DNA from: Haloterrigena turkmenica DSM 5511
Lineage (GTDB): Archaea; Halobacteriota; Halobacteria; Halobacteriales; Natrialbaceae
Direction: 5' to 3'
Assembly (NCBI RefSeq): GCF_000025325.1
Contig: NC_013743.1
Span: 3,410,001-3,474,000 of the forward strand
DNA length: 64,000 nucleotides
The notes under the pieces are model-generated. The model did not search any database, was not told the DNA's origin, and saw only the letters and a program-made list of their open reading frames with translations. The position numbers and the translations under genes were made by a program. Each line of letters starts with the position of its first letter. The first letter of the stretch is position 1. Below, piece by piece: positions 51,224 to 61,823 of the stretch.

Positions 51224-51549
51224 GCCAGGAAATCGCAGTCGTCGGCAGTCCGGAGTTCACGACCGGCTTCCGCCTCGCGGGGGTCCGCCGCTTCGAGAAC
51301 GTCCCGGACGACGAGAAGGACGAGCGACTGGACGAGGCGGCGACGGCGGCCCTCGAAGACGAGGGTGTCGGCATCGTCGTCATGCACGACGACGACCTCG
51401 AGCACCTGTCGCGCAACGTGCGCCAGGAAGTCGAGACGAGCGTCGAACCGGTCGTCGTCACGATCGGGAGCGGAACCGGTGGCGGCGGACTGCGCGAGCA
51501 GATCAAACGCGCGATCGGTATCGACCTGATGGACGAGGACGAACAATAA
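51220..51549 (+). CDS. atpF: A-type ATP synthase subunit F
   Basis: A 109-residue Rossmann-like subunit of the central stalk. IAVVGSPEFTTGFRLAGVRR, VGIVVMHDDDLEHL, VVVTIGSGTGGGG and LREQIKRAIGIDL are the conserved strands and helices. It rotates with subunit D and helps engage the c ring. It overlaps atpC and precedes atpA by three bases. Confidence 0.93.
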   Translation: MSQEIAVVGSPEFTTGFRLAGVRRFENVPDDEKDERLDEAATAALEDEGVGIVVMHDDDLEHLSRNVRQEVETSVEPVVVTIGSGTGGGGLREQIKRAIGIDLMDEDEQ

Positions 51550-51552
51550 ACT

Positions 51553-53316
<1,764 letters not shown>

Positions 53317-53318
53317 CA

Positions 53319-54734
53319 ATGAAAGAGTACCAGACAATCACGGAAATCAGCGGTCCGCTGGTGTTCGCCGAGGTCGACGAACCGGTCGGTTACGACGAGA
53401 TCGTCGAGATCGAGACCGAGGACGGGCGGACGCTGCGCGGCCAGGTGCTGGAATCGAGCGAAGGACTCGTCTCGATCCAGGTGTTCGAAGGCACTGGCGG
53501 GATCGACCGCAACGCCTCCGTTCGCTTCTTAGGCGAGACGATGAAGATGCCCGTCACCGAGGATCTGCTCGGGCGGGTGCTGGACGGCTCCGGGAACCCG
53601 ATCGACGGCGGCCCGGAGATCGTCCCCGACGAACGACATGACATCGTCGGCAAAGCGATCAACCCCTACTCCCGGGAGTACCCCGAGGAGTTCATCCAGA
53701 CGGGCGTCTCCGCCATCGACGGCATGAACACGCTGGTCCGCGGCCAGAAGCTCCCGATCTTCTCCGCGTCGGGGCTGCCCCACAACGACCTCGCGCTCCA
53801 GATCGCCCGACAGGCGACTGTGCCGGAGGAGGACGAGGGCGGCGACGGCGACGAGGGCTCCGAGTTCGCCGTCGTCTTCGGCGCGATGGGGATCACCGCC
53901 GAGGAGGCCAACGAGTTCATGGACGACTTCGAACGCACGGGCGCCCTCGAGCGCTCGGTCGTCTTCATGAACCTCGCGGACGACCCCGCAGTCGAGCGGC
54001 AGGTCACGCCGCGACTCGCCCTGACCACGGCCGAGTACCTGGCCTTCGAGAAGGATTACCACGTCTTGGTCATCCTGACGGACATGACCAACTACTGTGA
54101 GGCGCTGCGCGAGATCGGCGCCGCACGCGAGGAGGTCCCGGGCCGCCGTGGCTACCCCGGCTACATGTACACCGACCTGGCACAGCTCTACGAGCGCGCC
54201 GGTCGTATCGAGGGCAAGGAGGGATCGGTCACGCAGATTCCGATCCTGACGATGCCCGGCGACGACGAGACCCACCCGATTCCGGACCTGACCGGCTACA
54301 TTACCGAGGGCCAGATCATGATGGATCGGGACCTCAACAGTCAGGGGATCGAACCGCCGGTCAACGTCCTGCCCAGCCTCTCGCGGCTGATGGACGACGG
54401 GATCGGCGAGGGCCTGACCCGCGCGGACCACGGCGACGTCTCCGACCAGATGTACGCCGCCTACGCGGAAGGTGAGGACCTGCGCGACCTCGTCAACATT
54501 GTCGGTCGCGAAGCGCTCTCCGAGCGCGACAACAAGTACCTCGACTTCGCCGACCGCTTCGAGGAAGAATTCGTCCAGCAGGGCTACGACACCAACCGCT
54601 CGATCGACGAGACGCTCGAGCTCGGCTGGGACCTGCTCTCGATGCTCCCACCGGAGGAGCTCAACCGGATCGACGAGGACCTCATCGAGGAGCACTACCG
54701 CGAAGAGGAGCCGGAAGCCGTTCAGGCCGACTGA
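53319..54734 (+). CDS. atpB: A-type ATP synthase subunit B
   Basis: The 471-residue regulatory nucleotide-binding subunit. It begins [20 protein letters not shown]; the head contains [20 protein letters not shown] (degenerate P-loop region), [20 protein letters not shown] and [20 protein letters not shown], all B-subunit hallmarks. An acidic insertion [11 protein letters not shown] near residue 170 is haloarchaeal. The longer frame to 53064 is rejected since the ATG at 53319 aligns with family starts. It is the last gene of the compact operon; atpD lies 2.8 kb away. Confidence 0.97.
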   Translation: MKEYQTITEISGPLVFAEVDEPVGYDEIVEIETEDGRTLRGQVLESSEGLVSIQVFEGTGGIDRNASVRFLGETMKMPVTEDLLGRVLDGSGNPIDGGPEIVPDERHDIVGKAINPYSREYPEEFIQTGVSAIDGMNTLVRGQKLPIFSASGLPHNDLALQIARQATVPEEDEGGDGDEGSEFAVVFGAMGITAEEANEFMDDFERTGALERSVVFMNLADDPAVERQVTPRLALTTAEYLAFEKDYHVLVILTDMTNYCEALREIGAAREEVPGRRGYPGYMYTDLAQLYERAGRIEGKEGSVTQIPILTMPGDDETHPIPDLTGYITEGQIMMDRDLNSQGIEPPVNVLPSLSRLMDDGIGEGLTRADHGDVSDQMYAAYAEGEDLRDLVNIVGREALSERDNKYLDFADRFEEEFVQQGYDTNRSIDETLELGWDLLSMLPPEELNRIDEDLIEEHYREEEPEAVQAD

Positions 54735-55113
54735 TCGGGCTTCGGCACCGCGTTCCGACCGTTTTCGGGTATTTTTCGACGACATCGACGCAACCGGAAT
54801 CCCGCTCGACGACGCATTCGATCGCGCCGTAATCGCGTTCTCGAGTCGAGTTCGAGCCAGACCGCTGCCCGATTCGAGCCACTGACGTCTTTCTCTATCG
54901 ATGCGCGGACCGTTCCGTAACTCGACCGTCGCTGTCGGCCACTGATTCTCACATAGTACACCGGTAGCTGGTGCCGCTGGAACCGACGTCACGTGGAGCG
55001 ACTCGCTCCGAGATTCGAACCGGCTGAGCGGAGGCAATCGAGACCGTCGCTCGCTCCCGCGGTCCGGATCGAACCGAAATGAACTTAATTATCGTTAATG
55101 TCGTATACCGCAT
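54735..55113. other. Interval between atpB and the acyl-CoA ligase gene
   Basis: About 380 bp without a supportable gene. A T-rich gtatttttcgac at 54768-54779, 34 nt after atpB, may end the atp transcript. At the right end cttaattatcg (55084-55094) is a TATA candidate for the ligase gene. Confidence 0.5.
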
Positions 55114-56727
55114 ATGCACAAGCCACTGCTCGTGACGGACTTCCTCGACCGGGCGCGCAACCATTACGGAGACGAGGAAGCCGTCGTCGCCACGACGGGG
55201 GAGCGGTACACGTACGGCGAGCTCGGCGAGCGAGCCGATCGATTCTCGGCGGCGCTGCAGGAGCGGGGCATCGAGAAGGGCGACCGCGTCGCGGTGCTCG
55301 ATCCCAACACCCACTACCACCTCGAGGCGGCCTACGGGAGCATGCAACTCGGCGCGGTGCACACGCCGCTGAACTACCGGTTGACGTCCGACGACTTCTC
55401 GTACATGCTCGAGGACGCGGAGGTCGACGCCATCTACGCCGACTACGACTTCGCCGACAAGATCGAGCCGATCCGCGACGAGGTGCCGACGGAGACGTTC
55501 ATCACGAACGACGCCGACGCGGTGGAGGGCGAGTGGGAGGAGTTCGACGCGGTGCTCGAGGACGCGGGCACCGAGTACGACCGCCCCGAGATGAACGAAG
55601 ACGAAATCATCACGATGAACTACACCTCGGGGACGACGGGCGACCCGAAGGGAGTCTGTCGGACCCACCGCTCGGAGACGCTCCACGCCTATCTGATCAC
55701 GGCCCACCAGGAGCTGCGCGACGACGACGTCTACCTCTGGACGCTACCGATGTTCCACGTCAACGGCTGGGGCCACATCTACGCCGTGACGGGGATCGGC
55801 GCGAAACACGTCTGCACGCGCGGCGTCGACGCCGGGGACATCTTCGAGGCGGTGCAGACGGAGGACGTCTCGTACATGTGCGGCGCGCCGACGGTGTTGA
55901 ACATGCTGATCGACTACTACGAGGAACACGATCCGGAGACGACCGGAGCCAACGACGTCCGCATCGCGACCGCCGGATCAGCGCCGCCAGAGGCCACCAT
56001 CCGCACCGTCGAGGACGAGTTCGGCTGGTACCTGAAACACGTCTACGGCGCGACCGAGACGGGACCGCTGATCACCACCTCCGACGCCCGCCGGACGTTC
56101 GACGACGACGATTTGGACCGGTTCGCGATCAAGAAACGCCAGGGACTGGGCTATCTCGGCACCGAGATCCGCGTCGTCGACGAGGACGGCAACGACGTCG
56201 ACCGCGACGACGCCTCGATCGGCGAGATCGTCGTCCGCGGCAATCAGGTCATGGAGAAGTACTGGAACAAGCCCGAGGAGACCGAAGAGGCGTTCAACGA
56301 CCGCGTCGAGGGCTACTACCACACCGGCGACCTCGCCGTCGTCGACGAACACGGGATGATCTCCATCCAGGACCGCAAGAAGGACATTATCATCTCCGGC
56401 GGCGAGAACATCTCGAGCATCGAACTCGAGGACACGCTGTTCGACCACCCAGAGGTCTCGGACGTGGCCGTCATCCCGGCGCCAAGCGACGAGTGGGGCG
56501 AGACGCCGAAGGCCTTCGTCGTGCCGAGTAACGGCGATCCCGACGACCCGAGCGTGACCCGCGACGAACTCGTCGAGTTCACTCGCGACAACCTCGCGGG
56601 CTACAAGGTCGTTCGAGAAGTCGAGTTCGTCGAGGAACTGCCGACGACGGCGACCGGCAAGATCCAGAAGTACGAACTCCGCCAGGAGGAGTGGGAAGAC
56701 GAGGATCGGATGGTGGGTCAGGGCTAA
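55114..56727 (+). CDS. AMP-forming acyl-CoA ligase
   Basis: A 537-residue enzyme of the ANL superfamily, activating a carboxylic acid via acyl-AMP to the CoA thioester. The P-loop-like motif is MNYTSGTTGDPKGV. Substrate-site motifs are LPMFHVNGWG and YGATETGP; the hinge motif is YYHTGDLAVVDEHG; the catalytic lysine of the C-terminal domain is in TATGKIQKYELR. FHVNGWG is typical of medium/short fatty-acyl or 3-methylmercaptopropionyl-type ligases, so the exact acid is open. It interrupts the usual proximity of atpB and atpD. etfAB elsewhere in the window could accept electrons from the resulting acyl-CoA dehydrogenation. Confidence 0.9.
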   Translation: MHKPLLVTDFLDRARNHYGDEEAVVATTGERYTYGELGERADRFSAALQERGIEKGDRVAVLDPNTHYHLEAAYGSMQLGAVHTPLNYRLTSDDFSYMLEDAEVDAIYADYDFADKIEPIRDEVPTETFITNDADAVEGEWEEFDAVLEDAGTEYDRPEMNEDEIITMNYTSGTTGDPKGVCRTHRSETLHAYLITAHQELRDDDVYLWTLPMFHVNGWGHIYAVTGIGAKHVCTRGVDAGDIFEAVQTEDVSYMCGAPTVLNMLIDYYEEHDPETTGANDVRIATAGSAPPEATIRTVEDEFGWYLKHVYGATETGPLITTSDARRTFDDDDLDRFAIKKRQGLGYLGTEIRVVDEDGNDVDRDDASIGEIVVRGNQVMEKYWNKPEETEEAFNDRVEGYYHTGDLAVVDEHGMISIQDRKKDIIISGGENISSIELEDTLFDHPEVSDVAVIPAPSDEWGETPKAFVVPSNGDPDDPSVTRDELVEFTRDNLAGYKVVREVEFVEELPTTATGKIQKYELRQEEWEDEDRMVGQG

Positions 56728-56786
56728 CCGGTTCGGTCTCACCGGACTCGGTCCGCAGGTGTTCCCGAATGGTCGCGCAGAACTAA

Positions 56787-57113
56787 CTACTGCCAGCGAT
56801 CATCGCGGTCCGACTCGTCCGAGCGGGTTCCCCACTGCTCGTCTCGCTCCGTCGAGGATCGATCGTCGGTCCGTGGCCGCCGGTCGGATTCTTCCTCGTG
56901 GTCGTCGGTAGCTGTCTTCGCGCTCGTCGCCGGATCGTCACTCGAGTCGGCTCCCGACGTTCCTCGACCGCCGCGTTCCGTCGCGATCCGTTCGGCTTCC
57001 GCGCGGTCGACGACGGTCGGGTCCGACGTCTCGCTCTCGATCGCGATCCACAGGAGGAGCGGGATCGCGATCGCGAACAGGAGGAAGACGAGGATGACAG
57101 CGCCGGACATCAT
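56787..57113 (-). CDS. Small single-pass membrane protein with long charged tail
   Basis: A 108-residue protein with one N-terminal membrane helix (GAVILVFLLFAIAIPLLLWI). The remaining ~85 residues are a disordered Asp/Glu/Arg/Ser tail facing the cytoplasm or outside. Two adjacent ATGs (57113, 57110) are possible starts. Similar short membrane proteins sit near haloarchaeal atp genes in my recollection, but I cannot name the family. It is convergent with the acyl-CoA ligase gene and divergent from the zinc-ribbon gene. Confidence 0.55.
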   Translation of the reverse strand: MMSGAVILVFLLFAIAIPLLLWIAIESETSDPTVVDRAEAERIATERGGRGTSGADSSDDPATSAKTATDDHEEESDRRPRTDDRSSTERDEQWGTRSDESDRDDRWQ

Positions 57114-57172
57114 TGGTCGCTCCGACGGGTCGCGAGCACAAAATATTTGTCCTCTAACACGAATGCAGACGT

Positions 57173-57376
57173 ATGAAAGGCGACGACCGCGGCTGCCCCA
57201 AGTGCGATCACACGGGGACCGAGATCGACGAGATCGCGACGAGCGGGACCGGGCTATCGAAGCTTTTCGATATACAGAACCGCCAATTCATGGTCGTGAG
57301 CTGTACGAACTGCGGCTACTCCGAACTCTATCGCGGCCAGTCGACGGGGAATATGGTCGACCTCTTTCTCGGGTAG
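57173..57376 (+). CDS. Zinc-ribbon nucleic-acid-binding protein
   Basis: A 67-residue protein with two knuckles: C8-x2-C11 (GCPKCDHTG) and C44-x2-C47 (SCTNCGYSE). The layout and the segment NRQFMVVSCTNCGYSELYRG match the small COG3478-type zinc ribbons, proposed to bind nucleic acid. It is located directly before atpD but has its own upstream region. Confidence 0.8.
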   Translation: MKGDDRGCPKCDHTGTEIDEIATSGTGLSKLFDIQNRQFMVVSCTNCGYSELYRGQSTGNMVDLFLG

Positions 57377-57512
57377 TACCGGGTGCCGAGCCGAGTCGGC
57401 TCGTCCCCCAGTCGTAAACGGGACCCGACGGGCACTACGGGGCTCTCCCGTCGGCCGATACCCGCCAAAACTGTAAACAGTTATCCGACTGGGGGCGCAA
57501 ACCCTCCACAAG

Positions 57513-58265
57513 ATGGCCAAGGACGTCAAGCCCACCCGCAAGAACCTGATGGAGATCGAGGATCGGATCGAACTCTCCGAGCGGGGACACGGGACGCTCG
57601 AGAAGAAACGGGACGGGCTGATCATGGAGTTCATGGACATCCTGGACAAGGCCCAGGACGTCCGCGGGGACCTCGCACAGGACTACGAGGACGCCCAGAA
57701 GAAGATCAACATGGCCCGAGCCATGGAGGGCGACGTCGCGGTCCGCGGGGCCGCCGCCGCGCTGCAGGAACACCCCGAGATCACCACCGAATCGAAGAAC
57801 ATCATGGGCGTGGTCGTGCCCCAGATCGAGTCCTCGCGAGTCTCGAAGAGCCTCGATCAGCGGGGCTACGGGATCATGGGCACTTCCGCCCGCATCGACG
57901 AGGCCGCCGAGGCCTACGAGGACCTCCTCGAGAGCATCATCCTCGCCGCCGAGGTCGAGACGGCGATGAAGAAGATGCTCCGGGAGATCGAGACCACCAA
58001 GCGCCGCGTCAACGCTCTCGAGTTCAAACTCCTGCCTGACCTCTACGAAGGCCAGGAATACATCGAGCAAAAACTCGAGGAGCAGGAACGTGAGGAGACG
58101 TTCCGCCTGAAGAAGATCAAGGAGAAGAAAGAGCAGGCCGAGAAGGAAGAGCGGAAGGCCGAAGAAGAGGCGGAAGACGAAGTGGCTCCCGAGGACGAGG
58201 GCGGAGACACGGCCGAACCGGACATGGAGCAGTCGACTGCGGGCGGCGTTCCGGGCGGCGACTGA
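57513..58265 (+). CDS. atpD: A-type ATP synthase subunit D
   Basis: The 250-residue central-shaft subunit of the A1 head. [20 protein letters not shown] at the N-terminus and [20 protein letters not shown] near residue 165-180 form the long antiparallel coiled coil that rotates inside the A3B3 ring. A charged C-terminal tail (Lys/Glu then acidic, ~205-250) is a haloarchaeal extension. It is separated from atpHIKECFAB by 2.8 kb with an acyl-CoA ligase, a membrane protein and a zinc ribbon between. Expression must therefore be matched from another promoter. Confidence 0.95.
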   Translation: MAKDVKPTRKNLMEIEDRIELSERGHGTLEKKRDGLIMEFMDILDKAQDVRGDLAQDYEDAQKKINMARAMEGDVAVRGAAAALQEHPEITTESKNIMGVVVPQIESSRVSKSLDQRGYGIMGTSARIDEAAEAYEDLLESIILAAEVETAMKKMLREIETTKRRVNALEFKLLPDLYEGQEYIEQKLEEQEREETFRLKKIKEKKEQAEKEERKAEEEAEDEVAPEDEGGDTAEPDMEQSTAGGVPGGD

Positions 58266-58295
58266 TTGCCCTCCGTCCGCGCATCTCTCACGACT

Positions 58296-58691
58296 ATGGC
58301 CTGCACGGCGTGTAGCTCACCGACGGTCGTCTTTTCGATCCCCGAGGAGTACCGCGAGCACGCGCCGGGAGAGTCGCCGGCCGGGTCGCTCTGTACCCGC
58401 TGTTTGAACGTCGATCCCGACGGGGGAAGCCCCCTCGAGGAACCGGATTTCTCTAGGGTCAGCGACGCGTATCCGACCGACCCCGACGCGGCGATTCCGC
58501 TGGCGCTCGCCGTGGCTCTGTGTTCGTCGCTCGCGACGAATCGGGCCGCGATCGAAGACCTTCTCGAGGCCGTCGAACGCGCGGGGACCGACCCGCTGCT
58601 CGCGCTCGACCGGCTGGTCGACGACCCCGACATCGAGCCGACGATCGACCTCGAGCGGCGCCGGCATCAACTCGAGCAACTGTTGTACTAA
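58296..58691 (+). CDS. DUF6276-like small protein with four-cysteine knuckle
   Basis: A 131-residue haloarchaeal protein. C3-x2-C6 (ACTACSS) and C33-x2-C36 (LCTRCLNV) form a probable zinc site. The rest is helical with LALAVALCSSLATNRAAIED and an acidic C-terminus, which I associate with the haloarchaeal DUF6276 family (function unknown). The start is the ATG at 58296; an earlier frame start at 58266 directly abuts the atpD stop. It follows atpD by 30 bp and is probably cotranscribed. Confidence 0.65.
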   Translation: MACTACSSPTVVFSIPEEYREHAPGESPAGSLCTRCLNVDPDGGSPLEEPDFSRVSDAYPTDPDAAIPLALAVALCSSLATNRAAIEDLLEAVERAGTDPLLALDRLVDDPDIEPTIDLERRRHQLEQLLY

Positions 58692-58840
58692 TTTCCACCG
58701 CCCGTCAGCGTCGGTGACCCCGGGTACTCCGTACGGGCCGATCTGGAACGGGACATCAGTTCGACTCGATCAGCATTGTTGATCGCGAAGGCAGCGACTA
58801 TCGATCTTCGTTCACTCGAAAACGGCGACGACGACGGGCG

Positions 58841-59239
58841 TTACTTCGCGGTCGGCGTCACGTTGTCGCTGATCGCCTGCTTGACCTGCAGGGCGGCGCT
58901 GGCCGCCAGTCCGCGGGCCACCTCGTCGCGTTCGTCGGCGGTGATCACCGCGTCGCCGGCCGCGACCTCCTCTAAGTCGGGCGTGAAGCCGGCGCTGACG
59001 GCGTGGCCGATCGGCGGGCGGACGGCGACGGTGACCTGCGGGCCGGTCATGCTCTGGGAAACCTCGGAGTCGACGACGTATTCGTCGGGGAGGAAGTCAC
59101 GGGTTCGAGCGGCGATTCGGGAGACGTCTCGGTGGAGGGAGCGTTTCTGGGTCCGCGAGAGGTCCGGAACGTCCGCCGCGGCACGCTGACCAGCACCCGT
59201 TTCTCCCGGCAGCCCGGCGTACGGCGTATTTCCGTTCAT
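58841..59239 (-). CDS. DUF5811-like haloarchaeal protein
   Basis: A 132-residue protein. The region DLSRTQKRSLHRDVSRIAAR followed by LPDEYVVDSEVSQSMTGPQV and TVAVRPPIGHAVSAGFTP appears conserved; it ends with a helical segment rich in Ala. I connect it to the haloarchaeal DUF5811 family, with no known function. The start ATG at 59239 is chosen although the frame is open far upstream; that part is basic and not conserved. It is on the same strand as pdaD and 71 bp downstream of it, so cotranscription is possible. Confidence 0.65.
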   Translation of the reverse strand: MNGNTPYAGLPGETGAGQRAAADVPDLSRTQKRSLHRDVSRIAARTRDFLPDEYVVDSEVSQSMTGPQVTVAVRPPIGHAVSAGFTPDLEEVAAGDAVITADERDEVARGLAASAALQVKQAISDNVTPTAK

Positions 59240-59310
59240 GAGAAGTGTGTACTGGTAGCAACGCACCGACGCATCAAAAGGATTCGCTTTCGGGAAATTC
59301 CGACAACGCG

Positions 59311-59787
59311 TCAACAGATCGGCTCGCTCTCGCCGTACACCGCGAGGACGATAGCAGTCGTGTGCTCGCCGGATTCGGCCCGCTGGCTCTCGACGGCTAC
59401 CTGCGGATCGGCGAACTGCCAGTCCCGAAGTTCCTGACCGGCACGGAGTCCCTCGCGAACCCGGCGTTCGACGTCGGCCTGATCCGTCTCGCCGGCCGTC
59501 TCGTAGAACAGCCCCGGCCCCTCGGCCGATTGGGCCCACGCCAGCGCCGCGCTGACCCGTCCCGGTCCCGCAGTGGTGGCTCGAGCCTCGACGACGGTCA
59601 GTCGGTCGCCGACGGGGCCGAGGTCGGGCGCCGTCCCGACGGCCTCGACGTCGACGTCGGCCGGGATCACCGAGGAGACGGAAACCAGATTGTAGTTCTC
59701 GACACCGGCCTCGGCGAGCGCGGCGTCGTAGGAGGCCATCGCCGTCGGGGCCGAGGCGGACCCCCAGACGACTCGAATCGTGCTCAT
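59311..59787 (-). CDS. pdaD: Pyruvoyl-dependent arginine decarboxylase
   Basis: A 158-residue proenzyme that makes agmatine from arginine. The self-cleavage site is the Ser-Ser pair S38-S39 in NLVSVSSVIPADV; S39 becomes the pyruvoyl group of the larger chain. Further family features are VWGSASAPTAMASYDAALAE at the N-terminus and GLFYETAGETDQADVERRV. Archaea need agmatine to make agmatidine at C34 of tRNA-Ile(CAU), and it can also feed polyamine synthesis. The ATG at 59787 matches family starts; a longer frame to 59853 is not conserved. Confidence 0.92.
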   Translation of the reverse strand: MSTIRVVWGSASAPTAMASYDAALAEAGVENYNLVSVSSVIPADVDVEAVGTAPDLGPVGDRLTVVEARATTAGPGRVSAALAWAQSAEGPGLFYETAGETDQADVERRVREGLRAGQELRDWQFADPQVAVESQRAESGEHTTAIVLAVYGESEPIC

Positions 59788-59886
59788 ACCCGACTTTGGG
59801 ACCGGACGGCGTAAGGCGTTGCGATCCGACGGTGGCTCGAGAGAGATACCCATTCAGTGGCCGTGAATGGAGCCCGAAAAAGTGAG

Positions 59887-60359
59887 GGCTCCGTGAGCCG
59901 GGGGAGGGCAGGCCGTCACACTGTTATTCACCGCGAGCGAGTGAAACGAGCGAGCGGGCCGACGACCGATGTGAGCGACTGTAAGGAGCGAACGGAGGGA
60001 GGTGTGTCTTCGTGAGCGGAGCGAGCGAAGGCTCGGAAGTCGCAGCCCGCGAACGGAGTGAGCGGGAACGTCTTCCGTTGCTTTTCATCAAAGCTGAGCG
60101 GGATCGAAGATCCCGCGAGGTCGTCGGCGCGAAGCGCCGACTGCAAGCGATTCCGAAGGAATCGCCCAGTCCAAAAGAGTGCGTAGCACTCTTTTGAGGA
60201 TTTTCCCGAGGGCGCGGCTTTGCCGCGTCCGTGGTTCGAAAGACGCCTTCGGCGTCTTTCGTCATCAAGCGAGACCTCCGGTCTCGCGGACCTCGCGAAT
60301 CGAAGATTCGCTCAGTCACGAGAGAGCTTCGCTCTCTCGAACGACAGAGCAAAGCTCTG
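59887..60359. repeat. Hairpin array behind pan (E3)
   Basis: A 470-bp non-coding block abutting the pan stop. Between 60098 and 60359 it contains ten palindromes in a row, nine perfect and one with a single G-T pair, each with a 3-nt loop: 60098-60116, 60123-60141, 60147-60165, 60172-60196, 60210-60230, 60237-60261, 60269-60287, 60295-60311, 60319-60339 and 60345-60359, with arms of 6-11 bp and different sequences. To the left lie a dyad with an 11-nt loop gaacggagtga (60046-60066), a segment accgcgagcg...gagcgagcgg (59930-59957) like the left block of E1/E2, and ggctc-cgt-gagcc (59887-59899). No gene is encoded. Confidence 0.85.
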
Positions 60360-60362
60360 CTT

Positions 60363-61595
60363 TTATTGATAGAAGTAGCCGGGCGACGAAATCACGTCGC
60401 TCGAGTCGTCTTCCTCGATCTTCTCGAGGGCCTCTACGAAGTCCTGGTGGGTGACCTCGTTGCGGTCGTTGCGGATGGCGAACATGCCGGCCTCGGTGGA
60501 GAGGCTCTCGATTTCGGCGCCGGAGTAGCCCTCGGTGTCGTCTGCGAGGGCGGCGAAGTCGACGTCGTCGGCGACGTTCATGCCGCGGGTGTGGATCTCG
60601 AGGATCTGCTCGCGGCCGTCGCGGTCGGGTTCGGGCACCTCGATGAGGCGGTCGAATCGGCCGGGGCGCAAAATTGCGCGGTCGAGCATGTCGAAGCGGT
60701 TAGTCGCGGCGATGATGCGGATCTCGCCGCGGGCCTCGAAGCCGTCCATCTCGGAGAGGAGTTGCATCATGGTCCGCTGGACCTCGGCGTCGCCGGAGGT
60801 CTTGGACTCGGAGCGGCGGGTCGCGATGGCGTCGATCTCGTCGATGAAGATGATGGCGGGCTCGCGCTCGCGGGCCATCTCGAAGAGGTCACGGACGAGC
60901 CGCGAGCCTTCCCCGATGAACTTGCGGACGAGTTCGGAGCCGGCCATCTTGATGAAGGTGGCGTCGGTCTCGTTGGCGACCGCTTTGGCGAGCATCGTCT
61001 TGCCCGTCCCCGGCGGGCCGTAGAGCAGGACGCCGCTCGGCGGTTCGATGCCGACCTCGGTGAACAGCTCGGGTTCGGCCAGCGGCTGTTCGACGGCCTC
61101 GCGGACCTCCCGGACCTGCTCGTCGATGCCGCCGATGTCGGCGTAGGTGACTTCGGGCCGTTCGGTGATCTCCATCGACTGGGCCCGCGCGTCGGTCTCG
61201 GCGTTTAACACCGTCTGAATCGCGAAGGAGTCGTTGACGGCGACGCGGTCGCCGGGCTCGATCTGCTCGACGATCCGCGGCGAGACGTCGGTCAGTACCT
61301 CCTGGTTGTTCCCGTGCTGTTTGACGATGACCTCCTCGTTCTCGAGGACGTCCTCGACGGTGGCGATGTACAGCGAGGAGCTCTTGAGCGTCTCGTTTTC
61401 GCGCTCGATGCGGTCGACGCGCTCGCGGAGTTGCTCCCGGCGCTCGTCGGCGTCATCGAGCTGTTCGGAAAGCTGTTCGTTGACGTCCACGAGGTCCTGA
61501 TAGTGATCGCGGAGCGCCTCGAGCCGCTCGTCGTCGGGGAGATCCGGATCGATATCGCGGTGAGGTCGGTCGGGGATAGACGGGCTTCGAGACAT
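60363..61595 (-). CDS. pan: Proteasome-activating nucleotidase PAN
   Basis: A 410-residue AAA ATPase that unfolds proteins and feeds them into the 20S proteasome. An N-terminal coiled coil (~30-75, LVDVNEQLSEQLDDADERRE) precedes an OB domain. Walker A is GPPGTGKT (193-200), Walker B IIFIDEIDAIATRR, and the second region of homology RGEIRIIAATNRFDMLDRAI. The C-terminus GYFYQ fits the HbYX motif (hydrophobic-Tyr-any) that opens the proteasome gate. Haloarchaea usually have two PAN paralogues; which one this is cannot be told here. Directly after the stop begins the hairpin array, so the 3' UTR is exceptionally structured. Confidence 0.95.
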   Translation of the reverse strand: MSRSPSIPDRPHRDIDPDLPDDERLEALRDHYQDLVDVNEQLSEQLDDADERREQLRERVDRIERENETLKSSSLYIATVEDVLENEEVIVKQHGNNQEVLTDVSPRIVEQIEPGDRVAVNDSFAIQTVLNAETDARAQSMEITERPEVTYADIGGIDEQVREVREAVEQPLAEPELFTEVGIEPPSGVLLYGPPGTGKTMLAKAVANETDATFIKMAGSELVRKFIGEGSRLVRDLFEMAREREPAIIFIDEIDAIATRRSESKTSGDAEVQRTMMQLLSEMDGFEARGEIRIIAATNRFDMLDRAILRPGRFDRLIEVPEPDRDGREQILEIHTRGMNVADDVDFAALADDTEGYSGAEIESLSTEAGMFAIRNDRNEVTHQDFVEALEKIEEDDSSDVISSPGYFYQ

Positions 61596-61823
61596 CCTGA
61601 CGTACGCTGGTAAGTCCCCGACGATAAATGTGCCTTTGGGTCCCGGATGCTTTTCGAATCCCGCGAATGCTGGCTCAAACCCGCGATATGCGCCGTCTCA
61701 GAGCGAACTACAGGGGCGACGACGGCGACTCGAGCAGGGGTCTCGGGTCGACTCGAAGCCGGACGATTCGAGACTGCTTCGGTCGGAACCGAGTGAAGCG
61801 ACACCGCCGGAGTATTCGGACCG
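61596..61823. other. Interval between pan and the ABC permease gene
   Basis: About 230 bp, holding the pan upstream region and the downstream end of the minus-strand permease gene. I see no gene; the tcgggtcgactcgaagccgg surroundings have weak dyads only. Confidence 0.4.

Noticed and set aside
59887-60365. A third 3'-end duplication, this time of pan, around the hairpin array
   Set aside because: Only about eight bases (aataa.ag) at the far border resemble the pan end, which is not distinguishable from chance. The array is reported on its own merits.
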